A stretch of DNA of 7,735 nucleotides from an uncultured Lachnobacterium sp. (GTDB taxonomy: Bacteria > Bacillota > Clostridia > Lachnospirales > Lachnospiraceae): contig URLU01000105.1 of NCBI GenBank assembly GCA_900548765.1, forward strand, positions 1 through 7,735, in the 5' to 3' direction. A program made the translations under genes and the position numbers. This document shows positions 1-5,285 of this stretch, in pieces. The notes under the pieces are model-generated. The model was not told the origin of the DNA. It saw nothing but the letters and a program-made list of their open reading frames with translations, and searched no databases. Every line of letters starts with the position of its first letter. Position 1 is the stretch's first letter.

Positions 1-2488
1 CACTTGTAACCAGCTTAGGTGCTTTGGTTCCAGTTCGGATATACTTGTAAATGTTTACTGTATCAAGAGCCTTTCCGTCGAATCCAAACCAAGACTGGTT
101 GTCTACTGCGGAACCACCATACCACTTACCTGCATCATCAGCATCATATTCACCGGCGTATGATGAAGCCCAGCCTGAACCATTTGCTTCCCATGCAGCC
201 TTGTTTGACTCAACAACATCTGATAAGACATTGCCATCCTCGTCATATGCATACTGTACCGGAATCCATGCAGCCTCCCAGTAGAAAAGACCTATTCCTG
301 AATCCCCCACATTTTTTACTGCCTGTGCAACTGCTGCAATTTCATTCGCCTGTCCCTGCACTGAAAAATCATATCTCAACTGTTCCTTGCTGGTGTTGTC
401 ATCATTACTTCCAACACGGACTGTATTATCATGTCCATCGCCATCTTCAAGAGTAGTAGCCCATGATGTCTCAGCAACCATCACTTTTTTACCGTATGTA
501 TCTGCTACCGTCTTTAATGTGTTTGTCAGATTGCTAAGTGTACCATGCCAGTATGGATAGTATGATGAAGCAAAAACATCATAATCTACTCCATAAGTAT
601 TCAAGTTCTTGGCAATAGAAGGATAATTGCCTCTCTCCGGATTGGTAAAATGTAATGCAATCTGAATATCCTTATTGTATTCTGCTGATACGCTTCTAAC
701 AGCTTTACATCCTGAATTAAACAATTCACTGACTTGATCCCAGCCATTACTCTTATATGTTTCTCCACAGAATCCGTTTGTAGTCTCGTTTCCAATCTGA
801 ACCATTCCTACATCCACGCCATTATCTAAAAGATACTGAATGGATTCTGTTGTGTATTTGCTTATTGCTTCAAGCCTTTCATCATGTGTCATATCTGACC
901 ATGCCTTCGGAGCCTGCTGCTTAGCTGGATCAGCCCAGAAATCTGAGAAGTGGAAGTCAATAAGTACCTTCATTCCAGCCTTTGTAGCATACTGTCCCAT
1001 TACCTTAGCTGCTTCAAGATCATTATTTCCACCACCATATCCGTTGCCATCTGCATCGTATGGGTCATTCCATACTCTTAATCGGATATAGTTTGTGCCG
1101 CCTGATGCAAGCAAATCGAAAAATCCTTGATTTGTAAGCTCATTTCCGTCTGCATCATAGAATTTTGCACCACTGTTTATGAGGCTTAAAAATGACGAAA
1201 CATCAGCTCCTGTAATGAAATCATCTGACAGACCAGATATTTTCTTTACAGAAATGTTTGCTGCGACTGCTGTGGAATCATCAGTGTCATCTCCGTCATC
1301 ACCATCATCACTGCCATTGTCTGTATCATCCTTTGACTCTTCTGAGGCAAGCTTTACAAGCTTGATGTTGTCTACATCGCCCCAGTAATCTGTCGGCATT
1401 GAACCACTGATTTTGATTGTTGCTGTATCAGCAGCACTTAATGTAAATGCAAGTGTTTCTGTGCTCCAAGTATTAAAACCTGTTGTTTTTGCAAGTTCCT
1501 TTTCAAGCCCCACCTCTGCACCAGAGCCTACCACAGAAAGTGTAAGACCGCTGGATACATTTTCTTTTCCATCCATATCAAGTGATACGAGATAGGTTCC
1601 TGCCTCAAGGCTTAACTCCTGTGACAGTGAAATGCTCTCTGCATCGCTGCCTCCATTATACACATTGCAGAAATTTGTTGTATTGTTTGTCATCCACTGA
1701 TTTGTTTTTACCTCACGGGTTACATCAGCGTCCTGCTCAATTGTCCAGCCTGTTGCATCGCCAGTCTCAAAATCTCCATTTGTCAGAAGGTTTGTTGTAC
1801 CAAACTTATAGTCTGTGGCAGCTACCTCTGTGTATGTTGGAGCAGCAGGCTCAGCTTCTTCTGCTGATACTCCACTGATTGTAAGGTGGTCTAAATATCC
1901 ATATCCACCATCAGCAACAGTTACATTGAAACCAACTGCGACATCAGCATCATCTTCTTTTACCTCGAATTTTTCCGTCACTGTATGCCATGAATTGTAG
2001 CCATCCAGTGCTACTGCGCCATCTGTGGTGACAGTTATATTTCCATCTGCACCTTCTAATGTCAGGTCTACATCTGCATTTTCTCCCATGACATAGGATG
2101 TGAGTGTGTACTCTCCTGCTGGAAGCACATCAATTAACTGGGTCAGGTCAAAGCTGCCTGCACTCTTCATCCAGAAATGAAATCCCGTCTCACCCGCATC
2201 CTCGCCAGGAGTAAGCCACTGGTCTGTTGCATAGGTATAATACTCAAATGTAGTAGTATCCCATGTAGTCGGAGCAACAGTCCATATACCATCATCCCAC
2301 AAGGAACCAGTAAAATCCGAATCCTGTAGTGTCACTGTTTCCGCTGTCACAGTACTGCTGTCACTTTCCTCTCCCCCGGCAGTTTCCTCAGCAAAGACCC
2401 TGATTCCGTCTCCTAATCCAAGCTGTGAAACTGTAAGCATAGCCGCCATAGCCAGGCTTGTAATTCTTACAATCGTCTTCTTTTTCAT
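1..2488 (-). CDS. Secreted modular GH53 endo-beta-1,4-galactanase (arabinogalactan endo-1,4-beta-galactosidase), C-terminus beyond the window
   Basis: Cleaves internal beta-1,4-galactosidic bonds in galactan and type I arabinogalactan side chains of pectin, outside the cell. About 829 residues are visible and the frame is still open at base 1. Layout: signal peptide (residues 1-33; MKKK start, hydrophobic core, cleavage near VFA-EE); a beta-rich jelly-roll-like module (about 55-206); a second one of CBM4/9-like look (about 233-381, opening with NLLTNGDFETG); an Asp-rich linker (about 383-408); and the GH53 barrel from about 420. GH53 hallmarks are YIRLRVWNDP near 467, DFHFSDFWADP near 511, the acid/base Glu568 in QIGNETTNG, and the nucleophile Glu673 in VAETSW. 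The spacing of 105 residues suits the family. The ATG follows AAGGAGAG at a good distance. Carbohydrate binding by the two N-terminal modules is inferred from fold-like sequence only. The missing end could hold more binding modules or a wall anchor. The GH53 call is firm. Confidence 0.95.
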   Translation of the reverse strand, partial: MKKKTIVRITSLAMAAMLTVSQLGLGDGIRVFAEETAGGEESDSSTVTAETVTLQDSDFTGSLWDDGIWTVAPTTWDTTTFEYYTYATDQWLTPGEDAGETGFHFWMKSAGSFDLTQLIDVLPAGEYTLTSYVMGENADVDLTLEGADGNITVTTDGAVALDGYNSWHTVTEKFEVKEDDADVAVGFNVTVADGGYGYLDHLTISGVSAEEAEPAAPTYTEVAATDYKFGTTNLLTNGDFETGDATGWTIEQDADVTREVKTNQWMTNNTTNFCNVYNGGSDAESISLSQELSLEAGTYLVSLDMDGKENVSSGLTLSVVGSGAEVGLEKELAKTTGFNTWSTETLAFTLSAADTATIKISGSMPTDYWGDVDNIKLVKLASEESKDDTDNGSDDGDDGDDTDDSTAVAANISVKKISGLSDDFITGADVSSFLSLINSGAKFYDADGNELTNQGFFDLLASGGTNYIRLRVWNDPYDADGNGYGGGNNDLEAAKVMGQYATKAGMKVLIDFHFSDFWADPAKQQAPKAWSDMTHDERLEAISKYTTESIQYLLDNGVDVGMVQIGNETTNGFCGETYKSNGWDQVSELFNSGCKAVRSVSAEYNKDIQIALHFTNPERGNYPSIAKNLNTYGVDYDVFASSYYPYWHGTLSNLTNTLKTVADTYGKKVMVAETSWATTLEDGDGHDNTVRVGSNDDNTSKEQLRYDFSVQGQANEIAAVAQAVKNVGDSGIGLFYWEAAWIPVQYAYDEDGNVLSDVVESNKAAWEANGSGWASSYAGEYDADDAGKWYGGSAVDNQSWFGFDGKALDTVNIYKYIRTGTKAPKLVTS

Positions 2489-2502
2489 ACATACTCTCCT
2501 TC

Positions 2503-2520
2503 TGAACAACCGTTTGCTCA
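2503..2520 (-). promoter_or_regulatory. Putative LacI-family operator before the galactanase gene
   Basis: The plus strand reads TGAACAACCGTTTGCTCA, an even palindrome centred on CG that agrees with its own reverse complement at 14 of 18 positions (TGARCAAMCGKTTGYTCA). A symmetric site with a central CG is the established form for LacI/GalR-family repressors. It abuts the AAGGAGAG ribosome binding site (2494-2501) and would lie just downstream of the transcription start of the candidate promoter, a position suited to blocking RNA polymerase. The flanks do not match the CcpA cre consensus, so a pathway-specific regulator is more likely. In Bacillus the galactan genes are controlled by the LacI-type repressor GanR. 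No regulator gene is in this window. Confidence 0.5.
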
Positions 2521-2532
2521 TTTCATGATATT

Positions 2533-2562
2533 AGTCTATCATCATATGCCATAGGCTTTCAA
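2533..2562 (-). promoter_or_regulatory. Candidate sigma-A promoter of the galactanase gene
   Basis: On the minus strand TTGAAA (2562-2557, five of six to the -35 consensus) is followed after 18 bases by TAGACT (2538-2533, four of six to the -10 consensus). It predicts a start near 2526 and a leader of about 38 bases containing the palindrome and the ribosome binding site. The -10 box is weak, and other AT-rich hexamers in this region could serve. Confidence 0.3.
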
Positions 2563-2694
2563 TTGTTAGCATTTCCAAGGATTTTGTATGTGTTTTGTAT
2601 ATTTTTCCCAAGGGTTATATGTAAATAATGCAAAATTTTTACTAGGGCATATCTGCGCATTTTCTGCGCAACTTCACATGGTTTTTTCACAATT

Positions 2695-2725
2695 TTATTC
2701 ACAATCCACAAATCAATGTGGATAA
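2695..2725. repeat. Inverted pair of DnaA-box-like 9-mers with a 7-base inverted repeat
   Basis: TTATTCACA lies on the plus strand at 2695-2703 and TTATCCACA, the classical DnaA box consensus, on the minus strand at 2725-2717. Overlapping them is a perfect inverted repeat, ATCCACA (2704-2710) and TGTGGAT (2717-2723), with a 6-base spacer. The hairpin is not followed by a T run on either strand, so it is not a simple terminator. It may bind DnaA or another dimeric regulator, or be chance in AT-rich DNA. Confidence 0.4.
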
Positions 2726-2822
2726 ATAGTCTTTATTGTGTTTTTTATGATTTTTAACGCATTATTTAATCGTATTTTTTTATAGTCATTACTCACAAAT
2801 ACCTTAGTACTAATTTTATCAG

Positions 2823-3785
2823 CTAGTCTGCAATCTGTTTTCCAGTCGCATCCATATGATAGTTTTCCGTCATGATCAGGTCTGAAATTTTGACAAATTC
2901 ATACCCCTGATTTTCGAGATTGGTGAGCAGCTCATCCAAGGCATCCGCAGTATAGGCTGCTCCGTTATGGCAGAGAATGATTGCTCCCGGTCCCATGGCT
3001 TCGTGATTGCATACTGTATCTATTATGGATTTTACCCCATAATCCTTCCAGTCCAGAGAATCCACCGACCACTGGATTGGATAATATCCGCAGTCATAGG
3101 CAGTGTCGATTACCTCGTTGTTGTAAGAACCATATGGTGGTCTGAACAGCTTCATATCATAGCCCGTTAACTCACTGACTTTGTCATGCACCTCCATAAG
3201 CTCAGACTCAATCTCCTCCTTTGAAAGAGTCGCCATATCATAATGGTGCTCACTGTGGTTTCCCAAATCATGTCCTTTCTCAACCAGTTCCTTCACGCAG
3301 TCAGGATTGGCTTCAACCCAGCCTCCAGTCATGAAGAAGGTGGTTTTCACATTGTGCGCGTCAAGGACTTCCATGATTCTCTCAAAGTCCTCTGCACCCC
3401 AGGCGGCATCAAAAGAAATGGCAATCTTTTTCTCATCCGTATCCACGCTGTAGATTGGCAGTTTTCTGTCCCCGAATGAATAATCTCCCAAAATCGGTAT
3501 TTGGGCTATTGCATTGCTGATCCAATCCACACTGCCTGCATTACCTGCCACAATTTCGTTAAAGGTTTCCACCACATTATCGCTTATCTTATTTCCTGTA
3601 TTGCTGCCAAGTATCGCCTCTATACCTCCTGTAAACGGCGTGTCTATTTTGTTGTGACAGCAGTATATGCCACCGGTCACTGCTACCAGTAAAATCAGCA
3701 TTAACAGAAATCTGCGTCTCTTTCCATTCCTTTTTCTTCGGTCAAATTCTTGCTGTCCTGCTAAATAATCTCTATATATACTCAT
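2823..3785 (-). CDS. Membrane-anchored polysaccharide deacetylase, NodB domain, PdaB-like
   Basis: Metal-dependent deacetylase of the carbohydrate esterase 4/NodB superfamily, predicted to act on N-acetylated cell-wall or exopolysaccharide outside the membrane. It has 320 residues: a basic cytoplasmic start (RRKRNGKRRR, 16-25), one membrane segment (about 26-42), a spacer to about 115, and a NodB domain (about 118-305). Motif 1 is SFDAAWG with Asp126; motif 2 is HSEHH with His177 and His181; motif 3 is RPPYG (215-219); motif 4 is WSVDSLDW (239-246); motif 5 is ILCHNG with His273. Motif 1 has Asp-Ala where typical members have Asp-Asp, as in the PdaB-like branch linked to sporulation in Bacillus; exact substrate and activity are therefore uncertain. 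The start is the only one keeping the basic tail, yet no Shine-Dalgarno sequence precedes it. The upstream neighbour ends at a strong terminator, so this gene likely has its own promoter. Confidence 0.9.
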   Translation of the reverse strand: MSIYRDYLAGQQEFDRRKRNGKRRRFLLMLILLVAVTGGIYCCHNKIDTPFTGGIEAILGSNTGNKISDNVVETFNEIVAGNAGSVDWISNAIAQIPILGDYSFGDRKLPIYSVDTDEKKIAISFDAAWGAEDFERIMEVLDAHNVKTTFFMTGGWVEANPDCVKELVEKGHDLGNHSEHHYDMATLSKEEIESELMEVHDKVSELTGYDMKLFRPPYGSYNNEVIDTAYDCGYYPIQWSVDSLDWKDYGVKSIIDTVCNHEAMGPGAIILCHNGAAYTADALDELLTNLENQGYEFVKISDLIMTENYHMDATGKQIAD

Positions 3786-3790
3786 GGTAA

Positions 3791-3796
3791 ATTATA
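3791..3796 (-). promoter_or_regulatory. TATAAT -10 box five bases before the deacetylase ATG
   Basis: The minus strand reads AATATAATTTACC directly before the ATG. A perfect -10 hexamer here puts the transcription start at or within a base or two of the start codon, implying a leaderless or nearly leaderless mRNA, in line with the missing Shine-Dalgarno sequence. The hexamers 17-18 bases upstream (GGAATA, TGGAAT) are poor -35 matches, so another sigma factor, or chance, is possible. Confidence 0.4.
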
Positions 3797-3834
3797 TTCT
3801 GAGTTTGGGATGATATTCCACCAACCGCATACGC

Positions 3835-3864
3835 AAAAAAAGACAGTGCCAATCAGCACTGTCT
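3835..3864 (-). terminator. Rho-independent terminator of the arcC-pepF-luxS-mtnN unit
   Basis: A perfect 9-base-pair stem (3841-3849 with 3856-3864; minus-strand arms AGACAGTGC and GCACTGTCT) encloses a 6-base loop and is followed on the minus strand by a run of T residues (3841-3835; its first T also closes the stem). This is a strong intrinsic terminator for minus-strand transcripts and separates the block from the deacetylase gene. The plus-strand side lacks a comparable T run. Confidence 0.92.
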
Positions 3865-4005
3865 CTCAATCTCCTTAGCCGCAGATGGCTGAACTGAAAG
3901 CTCCGCATAAGTTAAGGTGTACTTACTCTCGCTTGCAATCTCCCTCTCATCAGTGAAAGAAGTCTCTATAATCCTATAGTCAATGTGAATCAGCCTAAAC
4001 TCGTG
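3853..4005 (-). other. Startless 50-codon open frame between mtnN and the terminator (hypothetical or remnant)
   Basis: After an in-frame TAG, the minus strand stays open for 50 codons (from about 4005) and stops with TGA inside the terminator loop. The translation has ordinary soluble-protein composition: it includes RLIHIDYRIIE, TDEREIASESKYTLTYAEL and a last stretch AAKEIERQC. It contains no in-frame ATG, GTG or TTG. The best near-cognate starts are CTG (3993) and ATT (3990), just after the mtnN stop codon, and no well-spaced Shine-Dalgarno sequence serves them. It overlaps the last codons of mtnN in the +1 frame. It could be a small protein with an unusual start, the tail of a decayed gene, or a chance open frame. 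I recognise no family. Confidence 0.3.
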
Positions 4006-4678
4006 CTATGAACTCCTTTACCACCTCAATAGACTGGTCTGCCGCCTTCTCAGCAAATGTCTGATAATCAATGGCTCCGCCCTCGCTGTCTGAGATAGAA
4101 CGAAGAATTGCAAAAGGAATATTGTTGATATAGCATACATGTCCGATGCTGCCACCCTCCATCTCTGCTGCAATGGCATCAAACATGCCTGTGATGCGGT
4201 CTTTCTGCTCTTTTGTGGCAACGAACTGGTCACCTGTTGCAATTGTTCCTTTTTTGAACTTAATTCCCTTGTCTGATAAACAATCACAAAGTAAGGCATT
4301 CATATCCTTGTCTGCATCAAGTGTTACCATATTGATACCTGATAAAAGTCCAACAGGGTCTCCAAGTGGTGAGGTATCCATATCATGCTGTACCACGTTG
4401 TTTGCAACAGCTACATCAAGGACACCTAAATCCTTTGTCAGTGAGCCTGCAACTCCGATATTGATAATTTTGTCTACATCAAACTTAAGAATCATAGCCT
4501 CTGCACAGATTGCGGCAAAAACCTTACCGATTCCGCATTTTGCTACAACTACATCCTTGCTGGCATATTTTCCGCTGACAAACTCCACTCCGCTGTAGGT
4601 TTCAGTTGTAACATCCTCCATAACAGCCTTTAAATTGTCTACTTCCATCTGCATTGCGCCAATTACACCAATTCGCAT
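3995..4678 (-). CDS. mtnN: 5'-methylthioadenosine/S-adenosylhomocysteine nucleosidase (MTAN, Pfs)
   Basis: Cytosolic enzyme that hydrolyses the glycosidic bond of S-adenosylhomocysteine and methylthioadenosine, releasing adenine and giving S-ribosylhomocysteine or methylthioribose. The 227 residues match the family length (about 230). The start MRIGVIGAMQMEV carries Glu12. GIGKVFAA (49-56), NIGVAGSL (73-80), VVQHDMD (95-101) and ATGDQF (147-152) are typical nucleoside phosphorylase-fold segments. AAEMEGG holds Glu174 and RSISDSEGG holds Asp197, matching the residue numbers of the E. coli catalytic set (Glu12, Glu174, Asp197). GGAG lies seven bases before the ATG. It sits 76 bases downstream of luxS, whose substrate it makes, so the order is reversed relative to the pathway; co-transcription is likely. 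The call is firm. Confidence 0.97.
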   Translation of the reverse strand: MRIGVIGAMQMEVDNLKAVMEDVTTETYSGVEFVSGKYASKDVVVAKCGIGKVFAAICAEAMILKFDVDKIINIGVAGSLTKDLGVLDVAVANNVVQHDMDTSPLGDPVGLLSGINMVTLDADKDMNALLCDCLSDKGIKFKKGTIATGDQFVATKEQKDRITGMFDAIAAEMEGGSIGHVCYINNIPFAILRSISDSEGGAIDYQTFAEKAADQSIEVVKEFIARV

Positions 4679-4717
4679 TTTATTTCTCCGTTCCTTTTCT
4701 AGTTCTACTGTTTACCT

Positions 4718-4740
4718 GAACTTCCAACATAGCAAAGTTC
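4718..4740. repeat. Small inverted repeat in the luxS-mtnN gap
   Basis: GAACTT (4718-4723) and AAGTTC (4735-4740) form a perfect 6-base inverted repeat around an 11-base spacer. No T run follows on the minus strand, so it is not a convincing terminator. It may be a weak mRNA hairpin or a protein site; chance cannot be excluded. Confidence 0.3.
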
Positions 4741-4754
4741 GATAATCCACTTAT

Positions 4755-5213
4755 CTATTCTGGATATGTAAACTCCATATTTGTCTTGGCATTTAATACG
4801 TCAAGATATTTCTTGCACTCCACATGCGCCTCATTCAAATCAAGATTTTCATAATGGCCGCACTCAATGGCTGATGCACCATATACAGGACCATTATAGG
4901 CAAGTATTTCCTCAAGCACCTTCTTAGTCACTTCAAATACCTTCTTCGGTTCCTGTTTTCTCACAACCAGATAAAAACCTGTCTGACAGCCCATAGGTCC
5001 AAAATATACCACATCATCTGCAATCTCTGAGTTGCGCACGATTGTAGCAAACATATGCTCAACCGAATGCATTGTGGAATTGCTCATGTAGTCCCCTGCG
5101 TTTGGCTTTCTTGTCCGAAGGTCATAAGTGATTATGTCTCCGTCCTCTCTGGATACATAAAATCCAGGAGTGAGCAGATTATGATTTATTGTAAAACTCT
5201 TTATTCTCTCCAT
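4755..5213 (-). CDS. luxS: S-ribosylhomocysteine lyase LuxS (AI-2 synthesis)
   Basis: Converts S-ribosylhomocysteine to homocysteine and 4,5-dihydroxy-2,3-pentanedione, the precursor of autoinducer 2, in the cytosol as a metal-dependent homodimer. The 152 residues are close to the usual 155 or so. The metal-binding HxxxH is His49 and His53 in MHSVEHMFA. The third ligand is Cys118 in IECGHYENLDLN. The catalytic Cys76 is in FGPMGCQTGFYL. The distance from Cys76 to Cys118 equals that of Bacillus LuxS (84 to 126). I chose the ATG at 5213 because the protein then begins MERIKSFTINH as family members do, and AGAGG lies seven bases upstream. An in-frame GTG at 5270 would add 19 residues without homology or ribosome binding site. 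It lies 72 bases after pepF and 76 before mtnN. Whether the host uses AI-2 as a signal cannot be read here. Confidence 0.97.
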   Translation of the reverse strand: MERIKSFTINHNLLTPGFYVSREDGDIITYDLRTRKPNAGDYMSNSTMHSVEHMFATIVRNSEIADDVVYFGPMGCQTGFYLVVRKQEPKKVFEVTKKVLEEILAYNGPVYGASAIECGHYENLDLNEAHVECKKYLDVLNAKTNMEFTYPE

Positions 5214-5285
5214 TTTATTCCTCTTTCCTATATAAGTCCGAAGTGTGGTCTGTATTCCTTGCACACGCACTTTATCATATACGGT

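Larger units (their letters stand above)
2489..2822. other. Regulatory intergenic region between the deacetylase and galactanase genes
   Basis: A 334-base AT-rich gap with no credible coding frame. Going from the deacetylase stop towards the galactanase start it contains: an inverted pair of DnaA-box-like 9-mers (2695-2725); a direct repeat TCTGCGCA twice with 11-base period (2652-2670); two CCAAGG palindromic cores about 33 bases apart (2575-2580, 2608-2613), with TTTTGTAT twice at 11-base period between them (2582-2600); a weak promoter candidate (2533-2562); and an 18-base near-palindrome against the ribosome binding site (2503-2520). I see no GC-rich hairpin followed by a T tract after the deacetylase stop, so how that transcript ends is unclear; read-through into the galactanase gene is possible. 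Confidence 0.7.

Noticed and set aside
19..456. Open frames on the plus strand at the left edge
   Set aside because: They are antisense to the GH53 catalytic domain; the His/Pro-rich translation is typical of a reverse-complement shadow.
2503..2520. The galactanase palindrome as a CcpA cre site
   Set aside because: The central CG fits, but the conserved outer TG and CA positions of the 14-base cre consensus are mostly wrong when aligned on the centre.
2704..2723. ATCCACA/TGTGGAT hairpin as a terminator for the deacetylase gene
   Set aside because: The stem is short and AT-leaning, lies about 100 bases after the stop codon, and is not followed by a T run on the minus strand.
4146..4598. 150-codon open frame on the plus strand inside mtnN
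   Set aside because: It lies antisense to a gene with complete catalytic residues; its translation is low-complexity, Ser/Thr/Pro/Ala-rich and shows no family features.
5214..5270. Longer luxS start (GTG at 5270) adding 19 residues
   Set aside because: It has no ribosome binding site, and the added residues do not resemble a LuxS N-terminus; the ATG at 5213 has AGAGG at the right distance and gives the normal family length.
5214..5285. Riboswitch or separate promoter in the pepF-luxS gap
   Set aside because: At 72 bases it is too short for a SAM or SAH riboswitch plus expression platform, and no good -35/-10 pair or stable hairpin is visible.
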